Below, piece by piece: positions 21,424 through 33,799 of a stretch of DNA of 64,000 bases (position 1 is its first letter; each line of letters starts with the position of its first letter). A model generated the notes under the pieces. It saw only the letters and a list, made by a program, of their open reading frames with translations, was not told the origin of the DNA and made no database searches. The position numbers were made by a program, and so were the translations under genes. The stretch comes from Coriaria nepalensis (taxonomy: Eukaryota; Streptophyta; Magnoliopsida; Cucurbitales; Coriariaceae). The stretch lies in contig CP114492.1 in the NCBI GenBank assembly GCA_027186245.1, positions 8,894,501 through 8,958,500 of the forward strand, written 5' to 3'.

Positions 21424-23712
21424 ATGGAGATTGTGATCAAAATTGTAGCATACGTATTCTTCTTCTTCTTTAGCTTCCTCTCATACCATTTTGTCAAGAA
21501 ACAAAAGACAAAATCGAAACACGTACTAACTAATTATAAGCTCCCTCCTGGCTCAATGGGATTCCCATTCATTGGTCAAACCCTCCAACTCTACTCTCAA
21601 GACCCTAATTTCTTCTTCTCTTCCAAGCAAAAGAAGTGCGTGCGTTCGTTGAATCACTCCACATGCATAATTATATATGACTTTCTCTTGCACTAAATAT
21701 TTATGTATTTGTTTGTTGTATGTTTTCAGATATGGAGAGATATTTAAAAGCCATATACTTGGCTGCCCATGTGTGATGGTAGCTAGTCCAGAGGCAGCAC
21801 GGTTTGTGCTAGTCACTCACGCTCACTTGTTCAGGCCAACTTACCCTAAATGCAAAGAGACCTTGATTGGCCCCTCTGCAATCTTCTTCCACTATGGAAA
21901 CTACCATTCTCACCTTAGAAAGCTCGTTCAGAACTCTCTATCACCGGACAGAATCCGGAAGCTGATTCCCGACATTGAGGCCGTCGCCGATTCCGCCCTT
22001 CACTGTTGTGCTTCGGCCGGTCAAGCAGTCAACACCTTTCTTGAAATGAAAAAGGTAATTGTAATTAGTGAGTACGTTTTTTTGTGTGTGTGGTTAATTA
22101 ATCAATTTGGACTATTGTTGTCCTAAATAATGATGGCACTGTACAATGTACACTGTACAGTTCTCTTTCGATGCGGGGATTCTAGCTATATTTGGCGAAT
22201 TGGATGGTAATTGCAAGAAAAAGCTCAAGGAGAATTACTGCATACTGAATAAAGGCTACAATTCTTTCCCTACAAATATACCAGGAACCGCATATTCCAA
22301 GGCACTTTTGGTAAGCACCATTTTATACCTTATCCATCTTCATCACTATCACCATTCACCGGCACCTTGACAATAATAGTTCATAAGATATCTCCATTAT
22401 TTATTTATTTTATTTTATTGGTTTGAAAAGGCGAGGAAGAGGTTGAGTGAGATTCTGGGTGAGCTGATAAGCGAGAGGAAGGAGAAGAGATTAGCGGAGA
22501 AGGATTTGCTGGGTCATCTTCTGAACTCAAAGGATGAAAAGGGTCAGGCTTTGACTGATGACCAGATTGCTGATAACATAATCGGAGTATTGTTTGCTGC
22601 TCAGGACACGACGGCTAGTGTTATTACATGGCTTCTTAAGTACCTTAACGATGATCACAAGCTTTTCGAGGCTGTTAAGGTAATTAATTAATCATCTGCT
22701 AAAATAGTTTATTCAGATAATCTGTTTATGATGTTTAGTAGTTGACTAAGATAGATGTTTGTTGTCATAATAATCCATTAACCCAGGCAGAGCATATGGC
22801 AATATATGAAGCAAATGATGGAGGGAAGAAGCACTTGACTTGGTCTCAGATTAAAAACATGCCTCTCACTTATAGAGTATGCATTTCGAATCACTTACTT
22901 CCCTTCAAAAAAAAAAAATAAATAAAAATAAATAAATAAATAAATAAAAAATTTCCTCTTTTTCAGGTTGTATTAGAGAGCTTAAGGATGGCAAGCATTA
23001 TTTCTTTCACTTTTAGGGAGGCAGTGATTGATGTTGAATACCAAGGCAAGAGGCCTACTACTACATTTATAATTATTAAATGGTGGGGGGGGAATTTAAT
23101 TAATTAATTAATTATCATTAAATGTATGCAGGGTACCTGATACCAAAGGGCTGGAAGGTGATGCCTTTATTCAGGAACATTCATCATAACTCAGATTTCT
23201 TCTCTGATCCTCATCATTTTGATCCTTCCAGATTTGAGGTTCCTATCTTAATGATTTTTTATTTTTTAATTTTTTTAATTTTTTAATTTTAATTTTAATT
23301 TTAATTTCCTATCTAATTATTTAATATTATTTTATATATAATATTAAATAATTGATGAATTTGGGCAAAATAAACTGCAGGTTTCTCCGAAGCCCAATAC
23401 ATTTATGCCATTTGGCAATGGAGTTCATGCTTGTCCTGGTAATGAGCTGGCCAAGCTTGAGATTCTCATATTAATCCATCTCCTTGTTACCAAATTCAGG
23501 TACAAAACCGTAATTAAGACCCGGACTGGGTCCATATTTATTTATTTTTCTTTTTTTAATTAAATCTTAATCTTAGCTTGTTATCATTTGATGTTTGTAG
23601 GTGGGAGGTAAAGGGATATTATAGTGGGATCCAGTACGGCCCATTTCCAGTTCCTCAACATGGGCTTCCCGCCTCATTTTGGAAAGAGCCCAATACTACT
23701 TCCTCTTCTTAA
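21424..23712 (+). CDS. CYP707A: Abscisic acid 8'-hydroxylase, cytochrome P450 CYP707A
   Basis: Nine exons (21424-21635, 21730-22054, 22161-22310, 22431-22679, 22787-22876, 22967-23045, 23132-23238, 23381-23499, 23601-23712) give 480 residues. An N-terminal membrane anchor (about residues 1-22) and the proline hinge LPPGSMGFPFIG lead the P450 fold. The I-helix reads AAQDTTAS, the K-helix ESLR, and the heme loop PFGNGVHACPG supplies the cysteine ligand. The HILGCPCVM and IQYGPFPVPQHGLP segments are hallmarks of CYP707A, the ER enzyme that 8'-hydroxylates abscisic acid to phaseic acid and so ends the ABA signal. Intron 6 uses a GC donor (CAAG|GCAAGA at 23046). The start is the first ATG after the leader; exon 9 ends with a Ser-rich tail. 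Confidence 0.94.
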
Positions 23713-24353
23713 ATCACATGCTCTCTCTCTCACCTCCCTAACCCACCACCAGCCCACAACCTCAAGGCCCAAGCTTTTTTTGTCAAATATAATTACCGTT
23801 CTGCCTTTGCTTTTCACTTTTAATTTTCTAATGCTGTAATGCAAGTAGTGAAGCACGTAACCATCGACATTTTAACTGTTAACGATGCTTTTAAGTTAAT
23901 TATGCAACTGAGTTTTATTAAATTGATACATAACCTCTCACGTGCGCAATTTGGCCGGTCATGAAATTCGTATGTGTGAGAAACTGTTCTAATTTAACAA
24001 TATTCCGTTTTTTTTTTTTCCAACCTGATTAGTCGTTACGCAGTACTTTTTATGATTCGTTATATAAATATAAAATAACCGAGAAAGAAATGCAAGATCT
24101 CTACCTTCACACACTTCGGACTCTCTCTCTCTCTCTCTCTCTCTCTCTAATCTCGATTGGCGGAATTCAGTCACCTCCCTCGCTTCCTTCTTCCATTCAT
24201 CCGTCTCTCGTGACCACTGTAGAAATTAGGGCGAAGTTAGCTGAAGGATCAGTGCATTCAATCCCTGCGTTTTGCGAGCTCATTTTTCGCGTTGGAGTTT
24301 CATGCCGTCCAGGATTTCGGATTCGGTTTGATGCTTTTCACTGAAACGCTCAC
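23713..24353. other. Intergenic, P450 to ceramide synthase
   Basis: This holds the 3' end of the P450 gene and the leader of the ceramide synthase, including a (CT)14 microsatellite at 24121-24148. No other gene is seen. Confidence 0.6.
24121..24148. repeat. (CT)14 microsatellite in a 5' leader
   Basis: Fourteen uninterrupted CT units lie about 205 bp upstream of the ceramide synthase start codon, in its probable 5' leader. Confidence 0.9.
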
Positions 24354-27300
24354 ATGGACTCGATCTGGAACTATACTGACGAGCCGGATTCCTTGCATTT
24401 TATCATCGCGGTGTACTTCGCTATCGCCTTTGTAGCCGCAAGGCTCTTCTTGGATAAATACATCTTCAGCGTAAGATTCCGAGCTGTTAGCCTGTTAATT
24501 GTTTTTTCAAAGATTTGATCAGTTTTGATTCTGTAATTTTAGTTTCCAGTTGCTAGTAATTGTTACTTTGCTCTCTGGCTATGTGCTTACAGTATGCACA
24601 TTTATTTGTCGATTTTCCGTAAGTGCACGCGCTAGGATAACATGATTTATTAGCATCTATACATGTATACATGCTTTATGTTATACGTGTGTTCTTGAGT
24701 TGCTTATGTTTGATTGATTGATTTTTTGTATCTTCAAGCGAATAGCGCATAGTTTTTGGTAAGACCATGGCTAAATCTTAAATTCAGTTCGTTTTCTTGT
24801 TGAGAATGCTGCGGAAAACAAAAGGAAGTAGAAGTAAACGCTGAATGTCTTGGTTATGCTTCTTTATGAACCCCATAGTTCGCTACACTTCAGCATTTTT
24901 TTTGTACTAGTTAAGGGATAAAAAGGTGGGTAATATATGTTCACTGATTCAGGTTGATGCTTTTGATCTTAGGACTCCAAGAAAATAAAAATAAAAAAAA
25001 TCTAAGATTCTACATCATGTTATTTTCTTTCAGCCACCGTGTTGTGCATTAGTCACCTTAATGAGCTTAAACCTGTAGACTGTGCCACACTACAAAGAAT
25101 CTGATCGGTTGCCATAATTATAGATATTTTTCTAACAAGAAATGATGCAGAACATAATAAATTTTCACAAAAACTCCTTACTAAGAATGATAGAACACCC
25201 TCTGTGTATCCACTTGATTTATTTTTCTACAATTTTCAAATCCCACTCTGTTTTTGTAAAACTCATATTTGTCAGTTACAACTTATGTGGTATGCTTATG
25301 TTTTAGGAGTCTAGTCATTTCTTGAGATTGGATGGATTAGGCTTGGTTGAAACTGCAGATTTTTATATAGGTGAATAGTCAGTTTTACTTTGTTTTTTGG
25401 ATGAGATGACAAAGGTTTCTAATATTTGAAGTTTTGAGTAAGCACAGTGAAGGATGGACCTTTTACTCTTATCATTTGGTTGATCTCAGACTCATTAAGA
25501 TGTACTGAAGCACTCGGACTCAGTATGTAGATTTGTTCTTCAAAAAAGTAATAGAGTAAAAAATTGTCTTTGCCCTAGGTTTTGTATATTTTGTTGAGTG
25601 GCTTGTTATATATACAACACTATCAGTGATGAACAACCAATCAAAAAGATGAAGAGTGGAATTGGTTGTGAAGGTACATATAATGTTAGTTAATTCTCGA
25701 AGTGGATATTAAGGTTTCTACTTCTTGTCTTATGCTTTCTGAGAAAAATATTGCCATGTTTCCATCTTTTCTTCTTATGTCCGAATCCGAAGGAAATTAA
25801 AAAACAAAAATAATAAAATAATAAAACAAAAAAGCAGAAAACAAAACAAAAGTTTTCAAGGTTGCCGAGTTCTTTCAGGAAGACAGAATGTAGTATATTT
25901 GGCTGTACTACAGGATTGTTCCAATGTGCTTTGAGTCAAGGGATTAAGGTGATGGAACTGACATCACAGTGGTGTTCCTTCTTTGGTATGTAATAAATTA
26001 CATGTCCAAAAGGTGACTCTTGCTTTGTGCGTTCATGAGCATATGCTTTAGCCACAAATTTCAGTTCGTAATTAGCCATTTAATAGGCATTACTCTCTGG
26101 ACCCGGTTCTAAATAAATGCCAATGGAATGGTTATTTTGATGCTTTAGTTCTATCAGAATCTGGATGCTCTTGTTGCATTGTAAGATCCTGATGCTAATT
26201 GATAGAATGAAAATTTCCAATTTGTCATGTGCTTCGTTGCATTTCTTTCACGTTTATGTGCTTTGCTAATCAACTTCTAAAAGTGCTATAAATGGCCTAC
26301 TTTCGCTCTCCAATTATTGAAAGAACGACCTAATTTTTATGTATACTATGTTTTCTGTGGAACTGGTGTCACCATATCAAGTTGAACCCCCGTAAATGGA
26401 TATTTCTGCATTGAGATTCATATGAAAGTAATAAACTTTTGCTGCTACGATAAAAAGAAGCGCTTGATTTTTTTACTACTTGCTCGTCTTTCTACCAGTT
26501 CGTCAGTTTGTTTCTGATTGAGATAATATACTCTTACTATTGATTGTGTCCAGAGTCCATAGTGTTCTTTGACAATTTTTTGTAATGTAATGAGAAACTT
26601 GCAGTCTTTCAATAAATGTTGACCAAAGGTAATTGGGATGTTCTCTCTCCAGAGGTTGGCCATCTTATTGTCGAGTAAAAGAGCTGCCCCACTGAAACTT
26701 GATGTGGCTACCCGGGCGAAGATAATAAAATGTTCAGAATCTATGTGGAAGCTAACATACTATGCTGCTGTTGAAGCATGCATTTTTAAAATTACCTATC
26801 ACGAACCATGGTTCAGAGAAGCAGATGGATTCTTTAAAGGCTGGCCGAATCAGGAGTTGAAGTGAGTAGCTTGTGTACTTGGACATCTTCTGGATGGTCT
26901 CCCACTTCTATTACTAAATTTCATTTGTTCTTGTTTTTATTGACATTTTGAACAGTCTGATATGTGCACTAAAATCAATCAGAATTTAAACTTTAAAAGC
27001 TTTTCAGATGAGGTTTTATATGTTTCAGATGAGTTGATAGCTACAGAAGATGAACTGATTTATTTCATGGCATGTTTCAGGCTACCCCTAAAACTTTACT
27101 ACATGTGCCAATGTGGGTTCTACACATACAGCATTGCTGCGCTTGTAACATGGGAGACCAGAAGAAAGGATTTTGCTGTCATGATGTCTCATCATGTAAT
27201 AACCGTTTTCTTGATTGCATATTCATACATAATGAGGTATTATTTCAGTTTTTATGAAAACATCCTACATGAATCAAATGATGAATACCTGATATTAATA

Positions 27301-28386
27301 TTTTGGTGTTTCACTCCTTGGTGTTCATGCCATAGTTTGTGTTATCGTCCTGTTTTGATATAATTGAATCTGTGTCTTTTACTTGTTAGTAAGGTGAAGT
27401 TAGTCTAATCCTTTTTTCATAAATGATTTTAGCTGCTTTAATATTTGTGGATGAAATGTTGATTAGAAGTTCGCCTTCTATTGTCTAAGAACTGGCTTCA
27501 AAACTGGCAGATCTGTATATACATTTGAAATTTCTAATGAGCATATCTATTGTCCTTCACAGATTTTTTCGAATCGGGTCAATTATCCTTGCTCTGCATG
27601 ACGCAAGTGATGTATTCATGGAAGCTGCTAAGGTTTTCAAATATTCTGGGAAGGATTTTGCAGCAAGTGTGTTCTTTGGACTCTTTGCCATTTCGTGGCT
27701 CGTATTACGGCTCATATATTTTCCATTCTGGATTATAAAAGCCACAAGGTTAGCACTAGCTCAATGATTTCCTTTACTTAAATCTGGCTTTATCCTTGCT
27801 CATTTTGTCTAACTTCTCTGGTGGTTGGTTCTTTTCAGCTATGACCTCACCAAATTCTTGAATCTATTGGACATCTATCTCAAATCAATGTACTATATCT
27901 TCAACACAATGTTACTGATGCTACTCACATTCCACATATACTGGTGGTTACTCATATGGTCAATGATCAGAAGACAGCTTGAAAATAGAGGCAAAGTTGG
28001 AGAAGATATAAGAGAAGGTATGCAATTGCTGTATTCCAAGATACTGGATAATCAATTAGCTGAGGTGGCCTGTTTTAAGAAGTTTTTAAGTCCTATTTCT
28101 CTCTCTCTCTCTGCAGCAAAAGAGAGAGAGAAGTTGTTAAATCCTTCTCTTTCTTTCAACCTGGAAAGAGAATGACTAGAACTAGTGGATATTCTAACAA
28201 CACACCAGAAAGTAGAGACATAATGAAATAAAATTGCTGTTGACGAACATTGAATCATTTATCACACTAGAGAAACCATCTGAACCTCATTCAGTTTCAT
28301 TTATATATCTAGAACTATTACTTGCTTCATTTTCATTTCACCAAAGAGTTACTGTCTTCTTCTTTTCAGATTCAGACGAGGATTGA
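24354..28386 (+). CDS. LOH: LAG1-type ceramide synthase (TLC domain)
   Basis: Exons 24354-24470, 26653-26861, 27081-27236, 27563-27748, 27839-28017 and 28370-28386 give 287 residues, close to the 296-310 of Arabidopsis LOH1-3. Several transmembrane segments are visible (for example [17 protein letters not shown] and [17 protein letters not shown]). The TLC/Lag1p core reads [16 protein letters not shown] and [14 protein letters not shown], with the catalytic-type HH and D residues. It acylates sphingoid bases with fatty acyl-CoA to make ceramide in the ER membrane. Exon 2 must end at 26861 (perfect GTGAGT donor) for frame. Intron 1 is unusually long (2182 bp). The last coding exon is only 17 nt and encodes an acidic tail DSDED. 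Confidence 0.93.
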
Positions 28387-30146
28387 CTAGTTTGAAGATG
28401 TTGTTGGAAGAGTTGGTTACTGGCGTGCTAGCTATGGAAGAATATTACGTTAGAAGTGTTTGTAGATTTGTCTCTGACCTTGTTTCCTCCAACTCGATCG
28501 GTTTAAATTTTTTTTTTTCCATTTTAGAATTACTTTGATTTTTCCTTGATAGGAGGAGATAAGGATATAGAACCCTCAAGCTCACCACTTTTTGATATTT
28601 TTCTTGTGTATAAATGAATGGATTCTTTTTTGTATAATTGCTTCTCTAGATGGTACTTTGTGGGAACAGACGTTATATGAAGAAATAGGTAAAGGAACTG
28701 AGAAAGGGAGGGGGGCGTATTATTTTCCTTCTTGTGTTGTTTTGTTTTGTTTTAAACTCTTTCTTCTACCTTTATATTGTAAAAGATTTTGGTTTCTTTT
28801 GTACGAATACTCCATCAGGCTTGTTTGCAATTATGATTCTTTTAGCCAAGTGTGAAGTGTGTACAATTTTAAACTTATGGTGAACCACTTGATGCAGCGA
28901 TTCGATTTGCAGTTTCAGGTAACTGATTGCATGGCCAGAGGAGGGAGAAAGTATCTCATACTGGATCGAGTGTGTAATACCACCGATCTTAGAGAGAGAG
29001 TTGAGGTGGGTCCTATCATATGGTTCCCACCACATTGTACATATCATCTCCTCCCTCATCGCTAATCTAGGAGATGAGATAGTTTCTCTGATGAGTTATT
29101 CTATATGATTTAGTCTGGCCAGTGGCCAATCTTTTGCTACCTAAATGGGTGATGGGTGAACATTTTTCATGTAATCCAGGTTAAGGAAAAAAAAAAAAAA
29201 AACTTAGGCGGTGTTTTGACCACAATGACCCTGCAATAAAACAATTATTACACAATGATATGGCAAAACTATGAACCATGAGTCATGACAGGCATACAAT
29301 ACTTCCTCACCTGTAACCTGTTCACCACTCGGCTCAAAGTGCCTTTCTCGTCATTTTTGAGCTGTTCTATTTCGGTTTATTTCAAAGGCTCGCTGGCTCC
29401 GTCGTGAACGTTGTCTGAGCGTTACTTTAGAAGATCGGTTGCCTTTCACGTGTGTTCTATCGGTTTGAGGACTTCAATCTGTTCTTTTTTGGTTTGACTT
29501 TAGAATAGTATTTGTCAACAGATATGTGAGACCATTTTCAGTTTTGATCATTGGAAATACTAAACTCCGAAGTGGTTTGGACTCGTGTGTTTCATACGTT
29601 GAGACGGAGTCGAGTCAATTGCAGCTTATCAGGTTCGCCAACCGCGTGTACTGATTTTTAATTTTTAAATGATAAGACTTTATAACTTAAATCAATTTTC
29701 AATTGTTCTACCAAATATTTATCAAGTAAATGTTGACATTCTTAAGATATCAAAGTAAATAAAAATTCGAGGTCATATGTGTATGTGAAATGAAGTTTAA
29801 TGTTAAATTGGAGTCTCGGTACTAATTATAAAACAAAGTTTTGGGTTTTGTTGATGTGATAAATCTACGTCCTAGCTTTAATAATAAGTCTATCCAGCTA
29901 ATACCCGCAAAACAAAAAAAAATAATATCAGGATTATTTTCGCCGACACTACTCTGAAGATCAAGTTAAAAGGAAGATAATAAAACTCTTGAGGAAATTT
30001 AAAATAGATTATGAGAACACACTTTTTTTCGGTCTGTGAGGTCTTATTTATAATATTCGCATTGATTGGATCAATTAAGACTATTAATGGCTATTAATAT
30101 TTTTTAATCAACGCGGATCTTTAGTTACTTGGTGAATAATGCCATT
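28387..30146. other. Intergenic DNA downstream of the ceramide synthase
   Basis: 3' flank, then AT-rich sequence with an A-run at about 29187-29203. No gene is seen. The right part probably belongs to the mobile-element relic that follows. Confidence 0.55.
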
Positions 30147-30358
30147 TATTCTGATCATTAATTGTTACGTTCAAATAGTTAATTGCTTGTTCGACCTTTG
30201 AGGCATCTCAACATCCGACTTTATAGGATCGACATCCTCTGTCAAGATCTAACTTCATACCTCAAATACTACATATCACTTTTGAGACTAAGGTTCTTGA
30301 CCTTGTTGGACTGACTCCATATCTGATCTTTAAGGAATGGTGCGTTATGGTCCAACAA
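30147..30358 (+). repeat. Left direct repeat of the element
   Basis: This pairs with 32057-32271 (same orientation, about 1.9 kb apart). By eye the copies are clearly related but substantially diverged, with small indels, so the insertion is old. Confidence 0.6.
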
Positions 30359-30898
30359 TTAACCTCCTCGCATTGATTAATACTCTACAGGAATTGATAT
30401 AAAATTTCAAATCCTAACTTATTTATTAACCTCTGTATCTTTTCAAATTACTTTTGCATGTTTCCCCTTATTTTATTATTATTTGAAAGAAACCATTTTG
30501 CCGTCTTACCCTTAAACCTTTCATTATTCTTTCTCTCCACGACCATTTTTCATTCTTACCTTATTCATCCGCCATTTCTACTCTCCCAAGCTACATCATT
30601 TCTAGAAAAATTCCTTCCACATTCGCAAATCAAGGACTTGTTCGAGGTTTTCTCCGTTCATCTTCATATAAGGTACCGTTTTCTACTCATTTTCGTTCGT
30701 TTTTGTATAAGAAAATTTTATTTGATAAATTTTTTTTCGGACTTTTTCCTCATGTATGAATATCCTTATAAATTTTAGTGATTTTTCTAACTTTTGATTC
30801 ATTTTCGCCCTATTTTGTTTTTGTTGTTGTTGTTGTTTTTTTTTTTTTAAGGGTTTTTTCTAACCTTATTTCCCCTTAGAAAAAATATCCTTTTCATA

Positions 30899-31757
30899 AT
30901 GGCTTCTTCTAGTAAGAACCCTGATAATAATCTTACCCTAATTTTAGCTCAAGCCGACCAAAAAATCAGTAATAGTAATACCTCTGACTTATTTGGAGAT
31001 GGTAAGGATGAAGTATATTCTAAGATGGTTGACCCTATGGTCAGACCTAATGATGTTATCATTAGAAGAGATCACATTGATCATGATCGAGGTTGAGTTA
31101 GAAGACCTCCAAATCACTTTTGACATCCCACGGGGGATCATCCTCAGACTTCCCGAGCTTTTAAAAAACCTATCCAACATAGAAAGTTCTGATCATGTAG
31201 TTCTTTACGCCCAAGTATTTAACTTTAGGTTAACATTACCTCTTCATCCTTACATCCAAGGAGTATTAGGTTGTCTTAACGTTACCCCAGGTCGACTACC
31301 TCCTAATGTTTTGAGAGTCATGATAGGCGTATACGTTCTTTGGAAGAATTTCAGAGCGAGTGATCCACATCCCCACTTCTTCACTAAGATATATAGATTT
31401 AGCTACAATAAGGACTTTAAGTTATACTACATCTCTCCCAACAGTGGCAAGATAGTAATGGAATGCACAACTTCTAACAAGGACTGGGTTGAAGATTGGT
31501 TTATTATTGGTGAAAAATGGAAAAACCTTGTGTTTCGACTCTCAGGGATGAAACCCATCTATACTTCAAAAAAAAGAATATGTTCATATTCATTCTTCCT
31601 TGAAAATTTTTATGAATCCACATACTTACATTTAGTAAGTTTGATCTTTTTTGTTGTTATTCCTTTAGGTGTCAAGTTAAAAAAAGTATCCCTTGAACCT
31701 CTGGAGTCCGAGCTGTTAAATAAAATAAAAGTCATACCTACTTCAGAAAGGCATTGA
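30899..31757 (+). pseudogene. Transposon protein relic (PF04195-like)
   Basis: A first frame begins MASSSKNPDNN at 30899 and stops at 31096. An overlapping frame continues to 31757. The second holds the conserved text of the plant 'putative gypsy type transposon' family: FDIPRGIILRLPELL, LYAQVFNFRLTLPLHP, VLGCLNVTPGRLPPN and VMIGVYVLWKNF. The switch of frame at about 31000-31100 and the lack of a downstream partner show it is broken. Function of this domain is unknown; it is found in mobile elements. Confidence 0.6.
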
Positions 31758-32056
31758 GAGCTCCTCATTTCAGAGGAGCTTTAAGCTTCAGGTTCAGTGA
31801 GGGTGAAAGTTCAATCCAAGGAACTTCAATCTGATCTCATACGGTAGACCTCCGAACTTGGTGTAATGCAGATCGGGCCTAATGAAGATCAGACTAATTC
31901 TGTCTTGGTAGATAAATCTGTCATAGACTTGGAGGAGATCAAACCTTGGGTAGATTTAGTTAGACTCTTTCTGACTCAAAAAATTAGCTCTAGAGAGTGT
32001 GAATCTCGTCTTTGTCCGAAGTCTCTTAAAGTCTTCATTGATGATCTCCCTCGATC

Positions 32057-32271
32057 TATTCTGATCATTAATCGTTATAACGTTCAAACAACTAGTTATT
32101 TATACGACTTTTAAAGCATTTCAACATCCGCAACCTTATAAAATTAGCATGCTCGGTAACAATTTAACTTTATACCTCAAATACTTCATATTACTTTCAA
32201 GACTAAAATTCTTAAACCTCGACTCTATATCCGATCCTTAAAAATCGGCACGATTCAACAGGTTCCAACAA
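32057..32271 (+). repeat. Right direct repeat of the element
   Basis: This is the partner of 30147-30358 and shares the 'ccaacaa' end. Its left part overlaps the end of a short internal reading frame (31866-32114). Confidence 0.6.
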
Positions 32272-33034
32272 CAAAATTAGGCACATTAATCAAATGAGCC
32301 TAGAAATAAAATATAACTTAGAATATACGTTAATTGTTTCACGTTTTATTAGGGCTATACTTTTTTATATATAAATAAGAGAAAATAATAATGAGACAAA
32401 AAAATTATTAAATTTAGATAAAATAATTAAATTGATAATATTTTCAATTCGACCTGCGAAATGAATGAACTACTTACAATTATTAACTCAACTGTTTAGT
32501 CTAAATTTAAACTTTTTTCATTCTCCCTACGATCTCTATAAATAAAACAAATCAATATTGATGATAAAAGTGCAATTATCAAAGTAAAAAAAAAAAAAAA
32601 ACTGGTAAAAAATTGGTATTTTTACTTCAATATGTTCGTAATAAGGGAGACAAGCAAACTGAAAAATGGAGTTAGATTCCAAATCAACGTTCGGCTGCAC
32701 AAACGCGTTTGTATTTTTCCGATTCCGACCATTTGCTGCTACGTCAGCTTGCTCATCACATCACCCAATCAAAACCACAGCCTCGTCATCAGCTGGACCG
32801 CAAGTTTTAAGATTAATTTCGGCCCAACTTAATACCCCACGTGACCACAGCCCCCTTCATCCAATTCCGTGTCTCAACGGTGGCGACAGTTGGCTGCCAC
32901 TCTCTAAGCGCGCACGCTCTCTCTTATTAATTCTCTGTCCAAAAACCAACCGAAACGACCACCTGAGAAAAATTAAATTAAACAAACACACAACTTGATT
33001 TCTTCTTCAATAGTCAAACCTGATCAGGGCTCAG
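32272..33034. other. Upstream region of the ERF gene
   Basis: AT-rich to about 32600, then mixed composition typical of a plant promoter and leader. A G-box (CACGTG) lies at 32838-32843. No other gene is seen. Confidence 0.55.
32838..32843. promoter_or_regulatory. G-box (CACGTG) upstream of ERF109-like
   Basis: CACGTG, with flanks CC and AC, lies about 190 bp before the ATG. G-boxes are bound by bHLH and bZIP factors, including the ABF type encoded in this window. Presence of the site is seen; use is inferred. Confidence 0.45.
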
Positions 33035-33799
33035 ATGTCCTTCTCCAAGCGGCCAAGGATCACCCAGTCTCCGCCAACCCAACCCCGTCGCAGCATTTCT
33101 CACGAGCAAGAGCTCTCCGTCATCGTATCCACCCTCACCAACGTCATTTCCGGCGCCGACCTACCACCTGCAACTTCATCACCATCATATAATACAACCA
33201 CTGCTGCTGCTGCTGTTGCCTCAACTTCTTATCCGGTCTGCACGAGCACTAACTCCATGCTGGCATCCCCTGATTTTGACACGTGTCACGTTTGCAGATA
33301 TAAAGGCTGTTTGGGTTGTAACTACTTTTTCCCGCCATCTGATCAAGCACAAGATGAAAGGGCCAAAATAGGATCAGGAGTAGTTTCCCAGGAACAAAAA
33401 GATACGCGGACGAAGAAGAAGTATCGGGGCGTGAGGCAGAGGCCGTGGGGAAAATGGGCCGCCGAGATCCGTGACCCGAAACGGGCCACCCGAGTTTGGC
33501 TCGGAACTTTCAACACGGCGGACGAGGCTGCACGCGCCTACGATAAGGCTGCCATTGAGTTTCGTGGGCCGCGGGCCAAGCTGAACTTTCCGTTTCCGGA
33601 TAACTCCTTGAGCCCGAGTTCACATGATCAAGCAGAAGTAGTAGCAATCAAGCAGGGGAAGGAAATAATGGAAGACGTTGAAATTAACAGGAGTAATGAA
33701 TTTGGAGAGGAGGAGATTCAGCAGTGGATCATGATGATGGATTTTGGAGGCGATTCATCGGATTCTGCTAATACTTCTACGAATGTTCATAGTTCATAA
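33035..33799 (+). CDS. ERF109: AP2/ERF transcription factor, ERF109/RRTF1-like (group X)
   Basis: This is a single-exon frame of 254 residues. The conserved group-X N-terminal block reads [18 protein letters not shown], then [16 protein letters not shown], a cysteine motif typical of the subgroup. The AP2/ERF DNA-binding domain spans about residues 130-187 ([40 protein letters not shown]) with the Ala and Asp residues of ERF-type GCC-box binding. The C-terminus [16 protein letters not shown] matches the ERF109 tail. ERF109/RRTF1 is a fast redox- and jasmonate-induced regulator that links wounding to auxin synthesis. Neighbouring ERF108/110-112 paralogues are the alternative, but the tail favours ERF109. 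Confidence 0.9.
   Translation: MSFSKRPRITQSPPTQPRRSISHEQELSVIVSTLTNVISGADLPPATSSPSYNTTTAAAAVASTSYPVCTSTNSMLASPDFDTCHVCRYKGCLGCNYFFPPSDQAQDERAKIGSGVVSQEQKDTRTKKKYRGVRQRPWGKWAAEIRDPKRATRVWLGTFNTADEAARAYDKAAIEFRGPRAKLNFPFPDNSLSPSSHDQAEVVAIKQGKEIMEDVEINRSNEFGEEEIQQWIMMMDFGGDSSDSANTSTNVHSS

Larger units (their letters stand above)
30147..32271 (+). mobile_element. Decayed LTR-type element with a 'putative gypsy-type transposon' domain
   Basis: Two diverged direct repeats (30147-30358 and 32057-32271) share blocks such as 'tctgatcattaat', 'catttcaacatccg/catctcaacatccg', 'tacctcaaatact' and end in 'ccaacaa'. They enclose 1.7 kb that includes a coding relic. The layout is that of an LTR element or a deletion derivative. 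No primer-binding site, reverse transcriptase or integrase is visible. The upstream parts of the two repeats do not align by eye, so the outer limits are uncertain. Confidence 0.55.

Noticed and set aside
28592..29065. Short frames after the ceramide synthase
   Set aside because: They lie in the 3' flank and lack homology-like features.
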